Part shown: in pieces, positions 45,977-58,029 of the stretch
Layout: each line of letters starts with the position of its first letter
Position numbering within the stretch: the first letter of the stretch is position 1
Translations under genes and position numbers: made by a program
Notes under the pieces: generated by a model
Databases searched by the model: none
The model's input: only the letters and a program-made list of their open reading frames with translations
What the model was told of the DNA's origin: nothing
Assembly: GCA_028023455.1 (NCBI GenBank)
Contig: JAQFVV010000027.1
Coordinates: forward strand, 10,475,845-10,539,844
Length of the DNA: 64,000 nucleotides
From: Epiperipatus broadwayi
Taxonomy: Eukaryota > Onychophora > Udeonychophora > Euonychophora > Peripatidae
Reading direction: 5' to 3'

Positions 45977-47560
45977 ACAAACCCGGAATTGCTTACATTA
46001 CCTGTTTACCTACCTATGATAAATTTGAAAATAATGAGGTACTATATGAACTACAAATGCTTACATGCATATTGGTTGTGGATGAGTAAAATAATGAGAC
46101 TTATGTCTTACCTATTTACCTATCTAAAAAGGATATACAGATGTGGAACAATTAGTTAAAAATATTCATGCTGTAAAGGTAGATGTCTACTTGATAAAAG
46201 ACCCTTTGAATTCTTCACACAAGGTAAATGAAAATGAATCTTCACATGGATACACATGAACTCTGTTAGAAAGACTGGCAAATGAATCATTGTTAAATAA
46301 AGTGCTTCTAAACTTCTTTTCATAATTGAACTGAAAATGAATCTTCACATGGATGAGAATGAACTTTATTGGAAAGACTTGCAAATGAATTGTTGTTAAA
46401 TAAAATTGCTGTTACTTAAAATTAATTTTAGTTGTTCAGTTTCATTTTGCTTCACTTGTCATTCATTGCACTTATTCACGAGAATTTCATGCCTCCTGAA
46501 CTATGTCTGGCATAACTAGACCTAGATAAATTAAGTTGTGGTGAGATGAAACTCTAGTGGCACTGTTTGGGAAACCAAACACAGAAATTTCTAGGTGTTT
46601 TCAGTCTCTAAGGTGTTAAATCCTCTGATGAGCAGGAAATGTTGTAGGGGGGGTGATATCTGTAATGGGGAAAGCCAATCAATGGTTCCTTCCTAAAATA
46701 TGCTCATCAGAAAATTGTTACAACTGAGGTAATAAAGGGGTTGTACGGGAGTCCAGTTACAAATCTGGAATTGCTCATCTTACCTATTTATCTACATAAA
46801 AGGGATATACAGATATGGAACAAATAGCTAAAAATATTCACGCAGTAATGGTAGACATCTGCTTGATAAAATACCCTTTGAATTCTTCACCCAAGATAAA
46901 TTAAAATGAGCCTTCATTTGAAATGAAGGATGAACTTTATTATAAGGACTTGCAAATGAACTATTGATAAATAAAGTGCTTCTAAACTTCTCATAATTGA
47001 ACTGAAAATGAATCTTCACATGGATATGAATGAACTTTATTAGAAGGACTTGCAAATGAATTATTGAATAACTGAAACATAGGCTTATTATAAATAAAGT
47101 GCATCTAAACTTCTTCTCATAATTGAACTGAAAATAAATCTTCACATGGATATGGACTTTATTGGAAGGACTTGCAGATGAATTGTTGTTAAATAAAATT
47201 GTTGTTACTTAAAATTAATTTTAGTTGTTCAGTTCCATTTTTTGCATCATTTGTCATTCATTGCACTTGTTCACAAAAATTTTATGCCTCCTGAGCTATG
47301 TCTGGCATAACTAGACCTAGATAAGTTAGGTTGTAGTGAGATGGAACTCTAGTGGCACCATTTGGGAAATCAAACAGAAATTTTTAGGTGTTTTCAGTCT
47401 ATATGGTGCTACATCCTCTGATGAGCAGGAAATATTGTTGTAGGGGGGTAACATCTGTATTGGGGAAATCCAATCGATGGTTCCTTCCTACAATATGCTG
47501 ATCAGGAAATTGTTACAACTGAGGTAATAAAGGGGTTGTATGGGGGTCTGGTTACATTTT
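45977..47560. repeat. Two tandem ~800-bp units with internal ~100-bp subrepeats
   Basis: Unit ends at 46,757 and 47,556 are 799 bases apart and share ATAAAGGGGTTGTA(C/T)GGG. Starts share GGAATTGCT. Inside, TTCACATGGATxxxxATGAACT...TTGCAAATGAATT...AATAAA is repeated two to three times per unit. Inverted CTGATGAGCA and TGCTCATCAG sit about 90 bases apart in each. Read on the minus strand the unit starts TGTAACC(A/T)G, an LTR-like terminus, so a tandem LTR or a satellite are both possible. Minus-strand open frames here follow the repeat and are not genes. Confidence 0.7.
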
Positions 47561-47574
47561 CACATTACTACTGC

Positions 47575-50270
47575 ATTTCAAAAAGAGATTGGTTTATTTG
47601 AGTTGAATGGCATTATTTACTTTCCATGATGTTTACTCAGGTGGTCTTGGACATTCATGGCTGTGGTCAAAGAGAGGAAGCTATTACGATTAGCCTTCCA
47701 TGTTTATGATTTTCTTATTAATACTTTTTTTTCATCATTAGCAATGTGGCTGTAAATATTGTATTCCACAGTGACTAAAACCAGTTGCCAACTAAACAGT
47801 TAAGCAACATGTAGATAAATATTTTTAACTTTTTAACTTTTTCACTTTTCTTACTTTTTGACTGCTTTTAAAAATAATTCTCTTCTGAACTTTAAACTCA
47901 ACTATTTATACCATGATCTCTGGATTGATTCAGCAGCACTCCCACTATATCTGATTTGTTACACAGCTTTTATTTAAGCCCGAGTGCTTTTCTCTTCTTA
48001 AGGATTGGACACTACTTTTTGCAGGACAAATAAGGAATCATGAGGATTAAGCCATGTTTTTCAATTTGATAACTTTGCCTCAAGTGATTATTACACTTTG
48101 TACAACATTGTTTCAAAAATTAAAAATGTAATATTTTAATAAATGCCAGTTTTTATTTATATCATAATTTAAAATTATAAAATCAATAATGTAGGTGTAT
48201 CGTTTTTTTCTCAATTATAGAAAATAATGATTTTCCTTTAACTTTAAACTTTTTGCTTTATTTCTTTAAAAAAAATACGATCAACTTCTTTCATATACAT
48301 CTGCCTTTTTTAGGGGGGGGGATAAAATAAATCTTAATACACATGAAACAGTTTCTGTTTCAATATATAATCAAATTTATTTATAGACAGTTGCTTATAT
48401 AAATTATTAACAAACTTTTAACTTTTTTTATATAATTAATCTTTTTCCTCTCACCATTATTAGGAAATGTTCTTGTTTATTTTAAAAAACCCATGGCTGT
48501 TTGCAGTTTTACAATGCTGTATTAATGTTATTGTAAGTGATAATGACATCTAGTTTTTATTATGTAGAAAATTCCATAATGCTTTTTATTACATTTCAGT
48601 TGAAAAACAACCTGAAGATGTCAGTATGTTATGAGAAAATAGAAATACCACTTTTGCTTGATACAGAAGAAAACATCTGATGGATTGTTTTTTTCTAGTC
48701 TCATTTTCATGCAATCATTTTAATATAAACAAAATTATTTTTTTTATTTGTTTATAAAATATTTTTGATTATTTTACACACTAATTAGTTGACTGTTATT
48801 TGAAACAAAAAGAATACACATGTACATTATCAATTTATTCATCTACTATTTTTAGAAATAGAAATTAATAAACTTGACTGTAATATAAAAAGAGAAGACT
48901 ACAACATTTGTAATATCATTATCTATTAGAATGGACATGATGTTAAAATCTTTTCGAATATTGTAATTGTTATAAAGAAAATATTAGCTTTTAGTGCAAA
49001 CCTCAATATATCTATTAAATCTATCTTTTTTCATTGACATTAAAAAAAACTTAAAATGAAAATCATTTCATTTGTTTTCTGAAAAAATGTTTATTCTGAC
49101 TTGATTAATAATATGTAAAGTACATTGTATGATCTGCAAGTCAGTTTTTAAATATTTAAAAATGTCAAATGTGATTTTTTTTTAAGAATATTATTCATTT
49201 ATAAAATTAAATTAAAAAGAAATCAAGCCCAATTTATTGAGTTTTAGTATAAAATAAAGATTTTATATACTTGTGAAGGTTAAGCATTTACAAAAACTCT
49301 CACTAGATAAAACAAATAAAATGTCAAATTGCTGACTGGTTAAATGTAATTTTACTTTCTGAGGGACTTTATGGTAATCTAACTGAATATTGAGGCATTT
49401 TGAGGGTATTTGATGGCATTGCCATTATTTCACCTTTTTTTGTATTGGAGTTATGTTAGTTTGCTTGTTTACATTTTTCTCAGTAGAAATTGGAATTAAA
49501 ATTATTAGTTTAAAAAATCTGAATGTGTGTATTGTACAGACCTCATAAAATATGCAAATTTCTAATTCAAAGATATCTGTCCATACCTGATTTGTTTCAT
49601 TATAGTACAAAGAAATTGACCGCACCAATAATTAGTAGATTACTTGGCCTCAGGCTACTCCAAGAATACTTTTTAGTATTTTCAGTGATTTATTTACATA
49701 TTTAAGCTTATTTATACAATATATTTGTAAAATGTTTATTTTAAATCAAAGAAATATATTAATACAGTTACATTGTCTTTGAAAATGTTTATTTTTAAGA
49801 GGAAAAGTCATAAAAAGTGTAGTTACACTAAAGGAGAAGTTTTTTATGTCTAAAAACAATTGCTTTCACAAATGTTAATGCAGAAATTTTTAATGATGAT
49901 AAGTATTATTTTGAACTTTAAAATATATTTTCTTTTTTATTATTATTCAACTAAAAATTTTTTTTCCAATTTAAAAATGGTGTTCAAATAAAAATATTTT
50001 ATTCAATAATTTTTATGAATAAGCAAGGTTACAAGTCAATATAATAAGAGCTATTGCTATGCTTTATATTCAATTTAAAACTTTATTTTTCTATTTTGCA
50101 ATGTTCAAATATTAACTTTTAGAATGTCTTTCATTGTAATTTTATATTTATAGTAAATGATTTAAAGATTATGAAAATATAAAATAAAGGTTTAATTATA
50201 AAAATAAAATGCTGCAAATATGATTGAAACAATCACTAGGTTTTTTTTATTAAAAGAGTAGATCATGAAT
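47575..50270. other. No gene seen
   Basis: AT-rich DNA. An eight-G run occurs at 48,313. CCTGAAGATGTCA..TGAGAAAA at 48,623 weakly resembles the hammerhead-like motif but is not counted. Confidence 0.45.
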
Positions 50271-50277
50271 AATCTAC

Positions 50278-50490
50278 AAGCCTGTCCATTAAAGTATGAA
50301 GATTGGCTATCTTAATATAAGCTGAGCATTGATTGTATATATATGTGGAGATGGTAATCTGGACCAATTTAGCATGAAATGCATATATTGATGATTATTT
50401 ATCTTTTCAACATGTGTAGGATCAAGTATGTCAGCAGTATGAAATAGCATGGGTAATTGAGGGTCATGTGAAAGTCTGAGTTCAAACCCC
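50278..50490 (+). mobile_element. HH-C copy with deleted core
   Basis: Aligns with 31,313-31,530 from GCCTGTCCATTAAAGTATGA to GTGAAAGTCT. The CTGATGA half of the motif is missing through a ~15-base deletion (CTGGACC joins AATTTAGCATGAAATG). Confidence 0.6.
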
Positions 50491-50699
50491 CTATATATTA
50501 CATATTGGAGTACAGGTTTGAAAAAAACCTGTACTGTAGAAAAAAATTCATATATTAAGATTTAAGTTTGTAAAAAAAATTCATTTCTTTTTTTTTTATT
50601 AAAAAGATATTTAAAAAAAAACAGTTTTTATATTAAAATTCATATGCTTTTTGCCATTACAACATAAACAGATGTTACTATAAATGTCTACTAAGAGTG

Positions 50700-50892
50700 T
50701 TTTTAAACAAAGCAAAACTCTCCATACAGTAGTGCCACCCTGTGCCAACCAGAGTAATCAATGGATGCCAGAAGGCTTGTGCATAAAATCCCTATCTAGT
50801 GCCTACTCATCCAATATCCCCAGACTAGTTTCTGACTTGTGACCTTCGTCAGTGAGGAGCCTTGGATCTGAGAGCACTGCACCTAGATCTAA
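50700..50892 (-). mobile_element. HH-A repeat copy
   Basis: Full-length HH-A in minus orientation, from GGCAAAA-type end (GCAAAACTCTCC) to GCAGTGCTCTCAGATCC. It contains the best preserved HH-A motif of the window. The unit at 51,175-51,345 is its inverted counterpart. Confidence 0.7.
50817..50858 (-). ncRNA. Hammerhead-like ribozyme motif, intact core (HH-A)
   Basis: The minus strand reads TCCTCA (stem I), CTGACGA, A, GGT-cacaa-GTC (stem II with wobble pairs), A, GAAAC, TAGTC, TGGGGA (stem I, six pairs, one G-T). The core is complete. Stem II is weaker than in the 23.1-kb copy. Stem III is the self-complementary ACTAGT. Confidence 0.5.
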
Positions 50893-51395
50893 TTGTTTAA
50901 TAACAATTATGTGCTAGTATGAGATAGTGATCATGTAATGTTTAGTGGTTAACACCAATCTTGCCTAATAGGATAGTGGAGGCTATGGTTGTTAAAGAGC
51001 CAAAGACACCAAAATGTATGGGTGTTGAACTGAGTTCAGACCCATATGACTATATAAGCTATTGAGCTTAGATTGAAAATATTATTGTGTTTTCAATTTC
51101 ATTCTCATAGTTTTGTAGTTAAATAGAGTTAAAAAGTGCCTGCTGGATGGTTGCATTAGATCCTAAGGTCTAGATGCAGTGCTCTCAGATCCAAGGCTCC
51201 TCACTGACAAAGGCCACAAGCCAGAAACTAGTCCGGGGATATTGGATGAGTAGGCATTAGATAGGGATTTTATGCACAAGCCTTCTGGCATCCATTGATT
51301 ACTCTGGTTGGCACAGGGTGGCACTACTATATGGAGAGTTTTGCCTTGTTTAATAACTATTATATGCTAGTATGAGATAGTGATCATGTGATGTT
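50893..51395. repeat. 50-bp direct repeats flanking a 400-bp segment
   Basis: TTGTTTAATAACAATTATGT and the next 30 bases at 50,893-50,942 recur at 51,346-51,395 with a few differences. The interval ends with the HH-A unit at 51,175-51,345. The 453-base offset is almost the same as the 452-base offset of the direct repeats at 31.1 kb. Confidence 0.6.
51175..51345 (+). mobile_element. HH-A repeat copy, inverted relative to the one at 50.7 kb
   Basis: Matches HH-A over its full length up to GGAGAGTTTTGCC. The motif at 51,198-51,239 keeps stem II, GAAAC and TAGTC. It has CTGACAA in place of CTGACGA and a C where stem I starts, so activity is unlikely. Confidence 0.7.
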
Positions 51396-51399
51396 ATGT

Positions 51400-52130
51400 G
51401 TTTTTACATTGCATTTAAGATTCAATATATTATAGTGTATTTTCTGCATGTTTAATATACAAAAATTAGGTTCAATTTTAAAAATATAGAAAAAATGTAA
51501 CAATTTAATGATTATTCACTAAAGTGAACATAAAAATACAATTTAACTGTTGCATTTAAGTAAAATTCAGATATTATGGTTCAAAACATTTTCCACCTAT
51601 TATTTCAAAATTTATGTGTCTTTATACATAGTAGCAGAATAAAAAAATGCACCAAATGCTATAATGGAGACAAATGAAATTATTCTATTGCACATGCTCA
51701 CACATGTGCTATTTATAATTGGTGTAGAAAGTAGACCATAAGAATATAATAATTTGATGTAGTTTGTAACTGTATTTAAATACTATACTGTATAAAACAA
51801 TCTGATGCTAAAGAGAAACACATCAATAAATCCTGTATAAATATGTATTAATCATTTTTTCAATGCTGTAATGCAAATGTGTTACATATTTGTGCGCAAA
51901 CACACACACATTTTATAATATAAAAAATAAATTCAGCTGATAGTTTTAATTTGTTCTAAACTAGTATGATTAAATTAATTTAACCTATATATTATAATGT
52001 TTTTCGTTTTGCTAGGCCTCTTACACGCTAATATAAACTGCGCGTGAGTTGATCAAGCTATGTCAAAAAAAAAGAAAGTTGTATTTCTATTCTCAACACA
52101 GCTATTTTTCCTGATCAACTTCGGCCTAGA
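51400..52130. other. No gene seen
   Basis: AT-rich DNA with a short CA tract at 51,900. Confidence 0.45.
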
Positions 52131-52191
52131 ACTATTACCGAGTACAATCGTGAGCAGAACCAGTTTTTAATTTCTACTTGAGGGCGCCAGA

Positions 52192-53065
52192 GTCGTTAGA
52201 CCCACTGGGACTGCGTCAAACACATTGTAACTCGTAAACTGAACAGAGAAAAAAGTGCTTTTAAACTAATCGGTATTGCGTCTTACTGTAACGAGAATTA
52301 ATTTTTTAAGATTATTATTCCTGGGCTTATTCAAACATATTGGCAAAGGTAAATTACATTTTTAAATCTTATTAAACTACTAATAGATTTCATAATAAAA
52401 AATAATAACTACTATTAATAACGCACAATGAAAAGGTTGATAAAAGTATAATCTCCTTTATTCTAACAAACTAATATATATATAAGTTAAATTACGAATT
52501 AACTAAACTGGAAAGTACACACATGCTAATCCAGATAATGAATCAATTAACAAAAACAGTTAGATTAAATAATGAACGCAATTTAATAATGTTCCAAGAT
52601 CTTGTATAAAATTCTTTATAAGAAAGTCCCTTGAATGTGAAAGTAAAGTCTATATCAGGATGGTAGTCTAAGCTTAGATAAATAATTGTTTGCAAACTTT
52701 TAAGTCACTATCAGGAAAATTTATTCTTAACTTACCGGTAAGTTCATGTAGGTTTATGGGATCCCAGATCATGAGAATTTCCATTGGTCTCTCCTGCCAG
52801 CGTCGTCCATTATTGTTCCGTTCTATAGCTGGAGAAAAGGCATGGTTGTAGTGACCCTTTTATTGCAAAAAGCGGTCTTCACAAGTCCCGTTTCCATGCT
52901 TGCGTGACAGCTTGGTACAGCAAGGGGCATACCTGTGTAGAAGTATATTTCTTGCCACAGGTTATGCTCGTGGAAACCTCCAACTTTCAGAGACGTAACT
53001 AGAAGTTAAAGAGAAGACCCAGATTGAAGTTGTCATCTCCTTTTTATATCGCGCTCCATTTTTGG
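52192..53065 (-). promoter_or_regulatory. Minus-strand promoter-like or LTR-like segment
   Basis: Minus-strand order: TATA box (TATAAAAA, 53,048-53,041), about 300 bases of mid-GC leader, a strong splice donor (ACCG|GTAAGTTAAG, boundary near 52,737), then AT-rich DNA. At 52,192-52,199 the minus strand has TGGCGCCC, the start of a tRNA primer-binding site used by many LTR elements. The last leader ATG opens a 16-codon frame (MEILMIWDPINLHELT) running into the donor. A solo LTR with primer site and a host promoter with a leader exon both fit. Confidence 0.3.
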
Positions 53066-53710
53066 AACTTCTGCGCACTCTTTTGTCTTTTTATCAGCGT
53101 ATAAGATAATAATCTTATACACTCTCTCTTAAATTTAAGTTACAAAGTTCTTTTTTTTTTTTTAGCATTATTCTTCCATCTTTAATTAGCTAAAATATTT
53201 TTCTTTTAGCTTATACTTTTGGAATTCTTTTAATTTATCTGGATTAGTAATCTGTATGTCATTTATTCTTTCCAATTAGATAAAAAAAAATAAGAATGAC
53301 AATTTTAACCTTCATTGCACGTTTTAACAAAAATTATACTAATCAAAAAAAAATCTAAATTTACTTTTTTAGCTTTTACCAAATGCCAATATATTTGTAA
53401 CGTATATAAATAAATGTTACAATATATATCTTTTGTTTTCTTATATATATATATATATATATATTATTTTAGAATTTAATTTTTTGCATAATGTAGATTA
53501 GGTTAACAAATTGATAGATTTATTGTATTTTATTTTCAGATTTTCACTTGGTTGCATTGTTGAAATGAAATATAATTTGTTTTATATATTTTTTGTCATT
53601 ATTTTTTTACTTGTTTTAATTCTAGATATGAATTCAATCGACAAAATTTGTCTAAAATATTAATTTTGCAAACAAGTAAAAAAGTCTCATAAACAACAAT
53701 AAGCAGAAGT

Positions 53711-53905
53711 CATCATCATCATCAATTATTATCAATCCACTGCAGGATGAAGATCTATCCAATTTCAATCCAACTTCTCTGATCTTTAGCTTCTCTTCTC
53801 CACATCACCTCTGCATACTTTCTTATTTCATCCATCCATCTAACATGTGATTTCTTTCTGGGTCTTTTACAATCTCTTGGAATCCAGTTTAAGATTTCAA
53901 TTGTC
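53711..53905 (-). mobile_element. 3' end of the RTE-like LINE
   Basis: The minus strand matches the last ~195 bases of the 11.6-kb LINE, including AACTGGATTCCAAGAGATTG, AGATGGATGGATGAAAT and the (GAT)n tail (CATCATCATCATC on the plus strand at 53,711). Confidence 0.75.
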
Positions 53906-53909
53906 AACA

Positions 53910-54690
53910 TTATTAAAATAATAGTTAATATGTCATTGCTTAAAATAATTTGAAATATTTTAAAAATTAGGAAACAATTTTAATATTTTAAAGCCTAATC
54001 AGAGATTAATAATTTTTGTTCATATTTTGAATACAAACTTCAATTAAAAAGATTTTGTTCATTTTCTAAAAGTACTCTGCTCTGCCAAATGTTCAATAAT
54101 ATAGGTGTCTTTTGTTGTCAGTTACAATCTCATTTCTTCATATTTGCAAAGTTTACGTATAAATATTTAGAATTTTTTCTATATTCAAACATGTATTACT
54201 ATTAAATTAAACTAAATATATAGAATTTTGATAATATTAAAATCAAAAGTTGAAAACTTATAAAAAATCTCACTAGGGATAATAAATCTAAAATTATAGG
54301 ATATATTTGATGAGTACTATTAACAAAACTAAAATAAGATTACATATACATAAAAACCTTTTTAATAAACAAGTAGCAAAATAAGAAAAGTATAAGGACA
54401 ACGTTAATTAAAGTTATCTGTGAATTTAATATAAAACAGAGAGAGAAAACATATATTATATAAAATAATAAAAATGTCATTTCAAATTTAAAAAAATAAA
54501 ACTATCAATAAATGAAATTGTTGCATTATGACATGATTTATTAATGATAAACATAAAAATGACTATTCAAAAATAATAGATTTGTAAAATAAAAAAAAGA
54601 CCATATATTTCTATGCTGCTGATTTCAAAACAAAGAAAATAAATATTGAATGTGGAAAAAATGGTACATGCATAAACAATAACTCATGGT
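53910..54690. other. No gene seen
   Basis: AT-rich DNA between two LINE fragments. Confidence 0.45.
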
Positions 54691-54694
54691 TTCA

Positions 54695-55651
54695 TGATCA
54701 TCAACGTATAGATCCAGGATATTGTCATATTTTGAAGAATATTTATAAAAATGCAACAGCAACAATTAGATTACATAATGATACTACAAAAGTCAACATT
54801 AAGAAGGGTGTAAGGCAGGGTGACTCCATATCTCCAAAATTTTTACAGCAGTGCTGCAAGAAGTATTGTGTGGATTAAAATGGGAAGCTAAAAAAGTGAA
54901 AGTAAGTGGAGGTTATTTAAGTCATTTAGATTTTGCAGATGATGTAGTTGTTTTTGCAAATAATGCTTTAGAACTGCAGGAAATGTTGCAGGAGTTATCA
55001 GATGAAAGTAGGAAAATAGGACTAAAGATAAATGTTAAAAAGACTAAAGTAATGTTCAATGGATTTTTTCAAAATATGAAAATAAAGATTGATTATGAGT
55101 TAGAAGTTAACAGTTAGAAATACCTTGGTCAGATTATTAATACATATGGAAACATAATGATGAAATTAATCATAGAATTAAACTTGGTTGGAGTGCTTTA
55201 CTAAAAGGAAATATGCCTATGTGTTTGAAAAGGAAGGTTTTTAATAAATGTGTTTTACCAGTTCTTACTTATGGATCTGAGACTTGGACACTTAATAGAA
55301 AAGCAATACAGAGACTTCAGACAATTCAAAGAAGTATGGAGAGATGCATGTTAGGAGTAAAAAAAAAGAGATCAAAAATGCAATATATGGGTAAGACAAC
55401 AAACAGGTATTACTAACCTCATTGAAAAAATTAAAAGACTGAAGTGGAGTTGGGCTGGATATATTGCTAGAAGAGATGATAATAGATGGACAATTGAAAT
55501 CTTAAACTGGTTTCCAAGAGAATGTAAAAGACCCAGAAAGAGACCACATGTGAGATGGATGGATGAAATAAGAAAGTGTGCAGGGGTGATATGGAGAAAA
55601 GAAGCTAAAGATCTGAGAAGATGGATTGAACTTGGAGAGACCTTCATCCTG
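54695..55651 (+). pseudogene. Second LINE reverse transcriptase fragment, broken
   Basis: Starts within the codons for DHQRIDPGY, slightly downstream of the start of the 11.6-kb copy, and follows it through RQGDSISPK, HLDFADDVVVF (normal FADD motif C), GLKINVKKTKVMF, the WAG(Y)IAR and RPHVRWMDEI blocks to GET. Breaks include a frameshift near 54,840, a TAG at about 55,114, a ~20-base deletion near 55,200, and a frameshift near 55,370. The (GAT)n tail is absent; the copy ends at CCTTCATCCTG and a short (TA) run. Confidence 0.75.
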
Positions 55652-55856
55652 ATATATATATATATTGAACCGGGTTCAATGTGTGGATTCGAAACACCGG
55701 CCTCTTAGGCAGAGAAGAACATACTCGGAGAGTATGTATGCCCAAACGATAGCTATAAAGTATATAACTAACGTTACATTTCCAGGACATAACTTCTTCT
55801 CGACTGTTGAATTCAACACCAAGTTCAAAGCACTTTTTTTGTTTGTGTATAAACAC

Positions 55857-56830
55857 GGGCGCCAACTGCTTATTCTAAAAGAATAGACAACGCACTTTGA
55901 ATAGTGGCAACTAACCCAACGCCTAAATCCACGACTAGCTCAGTTGTTTGTAATCACTAATAGATTATACTTAATTAGTGATTAAAAGACTTGATAAAGA
56001 GTTTGTTAAAAAGAATTTATAAAAAGAATTGTAAAAGAATTGATAAAAAAAATTGACCGACAAATAAAGTTTAATTTTAAAGATAATTTATTAACTAACA
56101 TTTATTTACTAAATTTAAACATTTTATAATTCTAATAAAACACACGCATATTTTAAATTAACATTTCTAAATAGTCTAAATATTCCTATAGATTCAATAA
56201 CAGAACACTCTAATTTCATTAATAAATATTGGTAGAATGATCACGCACATATTAACTAATGCACCCACATAATAATGATAATAAAGGACTACATAGCATT
56301 TGAAATTTAATCACACACATATCAATAGTTCATTTATGTATGATATCGAGTTCATATAATTAGACTCTTGGAGGATTCGCATGAATTAATGAAATGCAAT
56401 GGCTATTACAGTATAAACGAAAATAAGCAAATGTTTTACCTAGGATTTTGAATGTTGACGTAGAATTTTGTTCTTTGGAGGCTGCTTTCGGTGAGGATAT
56501 TTCCATTATAAATGCTTACCAGCCGGCTGGGACGTTTCCTTGCTGAGTTTCCTGATTTTCACGATTATTGCTATCGGAGACAAATAGATACTGACGGAGA
56601 TTTTCTAAGATGTTAAGCTGACATTATTTCATGGGCAGATCTGCTGTTTTCTCAGACATCTGGGCTGGAGATAAACGTGCATTCCAAAATATTCTCAGCA
56701 CTGCATTTTGTTTCTTAACTGACTCAATTAACTTCCGAACTGCACTCTCTCAATAACTTTGTGAACTGACCTCACTCAATTAATTTGTGGAACTGAATGA
56801 CTGTCCGATAAAAAAGGTCTATTTATATCT
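55857..56830 (-). promoter_or_regulatory. Minus-strand promoter-like or LTR-like segment
   Basis: Minus-strand order: TATA box (TATAAATA, 56,827-56,820), an initiator-like TCAGTT about 32 bases on, three ~27-base leader repeats (CAGTTC...ATTGAG, 56,705-56,790), a donor-like GCTG|GTAAGC (near 56,518), and an ATG in good context at 56,504-56,506. TGGCGCCC at 55,864-55,857 could be a primer-binding site. Layout parallels 52.2-53.1 kb although the sequences differ. TATA plus initiator is common to arthropod-type promoters and to LTRs. Confidence 0.35.
56440..56506 (-). CDS. Candidate start exon, 22 codons
   Basis: The minus strand has ATAATGG (A at -3, G at +4), then MEISSPKAASKEQNSTSTF and KIL, followed by CTAG|GTAAAA, a possible splice donor. 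Several ATGs occur earlier in the leader and a stronger donor lies 15 bases upstream of this ATG, so the start may be skipped. No downstream exon was found. The product is not recognised. Confidence 0.2.
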
Positions 56831-56839
56831 GCAATGTGT

Positions 56840-57440
56840 TGTCTTTCTGATATCTCTGGCAAAGATCTGTTGTCAAATTCCTTATCAATTAATCCTTTGA
56901 TAAACATGTTTTGAAAGATTGCTTAATTAGTAATAGCCATGCAAAAACGTATTGTTTTATATTAATTAATATCTAATAGCCATTGCCGTGTTTTTCAATG
57001 ATAATCTTCCCTAACTTTCACATACATTTTATATATTTACAAATGTACATATATACGCACATATATTTTTAATACAATTTACTATTTAGTTTTAACATTA
57101 TTTTTTCTTTAATTAAAATTGAATGAAAAGAGATTTGCATGTCTTAACTTTCTCAAATTATATTTTTACGAATACTAACAAAAACTCTTTACTTCCTTTT
57201 ACAACCCTTAGTTTCATCTCTCAAACCAAGACTCCCCCTCCCCCCTTTTGACCAATTAATTGTAGCTTTTTTATTTCAAAAACTAACACTAGAAAACTAT
57301 TTAATTCTTATCCTTTTCGAAAACAAGCTGCAATAAATTCTTCAATATTTAATTTTATGTTTTTCTTTTATGAAAGATTACTTTAATAATAATTTTAGAT
57401 AAAAATTATATGTGCCTATATCAATATAGGTACAATATAT
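56840..57440. other. No gene seen
   Basis: AT-rich DNA that would include the U3 part if the preceding segment is an LTR. Confidence 0.4.
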
Positions 57441-57443
57441 ATA

Positions 57444-57891
57444 TCATTAAAAACCAGTCAACACTTAGACAATTCCAATATCTTTAACAATCAACAATTT
57501 CAAACTATTGTCAAGGCAACCTCCTTTTAACAATAAAGGTGGAATCCCACTTTTATTAATAGTCCAATATATTTATATAGACAGTAAAAATTGCAACTGG
57601 ACCACATAGATGGAAATTATTGATACAAAGAAGTTTAAATAAATCTCTTTAAGCAGATAAATAAAACATGTTCAGAATGCAGACTAATAAATTGTCAATT
57701 ATAACATTATAAACTACTATTATAATTTTTAAATTGTACCCAAAGTATTACTTAAATAATAAGTGTAATAATACTCAAAGCTAAATGGGTTTGTAAGTAA
57801 TCATTAAAAACCAGTCAACACTTAGACAATCCCAATATTAGTAACAATCAACAATTTCAAACTGTTGTCAAGGCAACCTTTTATCAATAAA
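57444..57891. repeat. About 92-bp direct repeats, 357 bp apart
   Basis: TCATTAAAAACCAGTCAACA...CAATTTCAAACT(A/G)TTGTCAAGGCAACC occurs at 57,444-57,537 and 57,801-57,891. The second copy is followed within 12 bases by an HH-C repeat. The interval encodes no protein. Confidence 0.65.
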
Positions 57892-57902
57892 ATATGTATG
57901 TA

Positions 57903-58020
57903 AATGATCTGGGTCAACTGATCAGTGTTGTTTTAGCATGAAAGGCACATCTTGGGGATTATTTATCTTTTTTATGTCTTTGATCATATGTTTCAGTAAT
58001 AATGAAACAGAAGTTTAAAA
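57903..58020 (+). mobile_element. HH-C repeat copy, degenerate
   Basis: TCAACTGATCAGTGTTG..TTAGCATGAAAGGCACATCTTGGGG retains stem I (TCAA/TTGG), GAAA and ATC. CTGATGA has become CTGATCA. Confidence 0.55.
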
Positions 58021-58029
58021 TCTATTTAT

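Noticed and set aside
46624-46730. CTGATGAGCA/TGCTCATCAG as hammerhead cores
   Set aside because: CTGATGA is present on both strands, but no GAAA at the right distance and no closing stem were found; it is a plain inverted repeat.
46187-47145. Minus-strand open frames with repeated FQFNYEKKFR
   Set aside because: The periodic peptides simply mirror ~100-bp tandem DNA repeats with indels that shift the frame between units.
48620-48660. CCTGAAGATGTCA..TGAGAAAAT as a hammerhead-like motif
   Set aside because: Stem II would be 3 bp and no stem I pairs; the match may be chance.
55644-55886. 73-codon open frames on both strands
   Set aside because: Neither product resembles a known protein, and the region lies between a broken LINE and a possible LTR.
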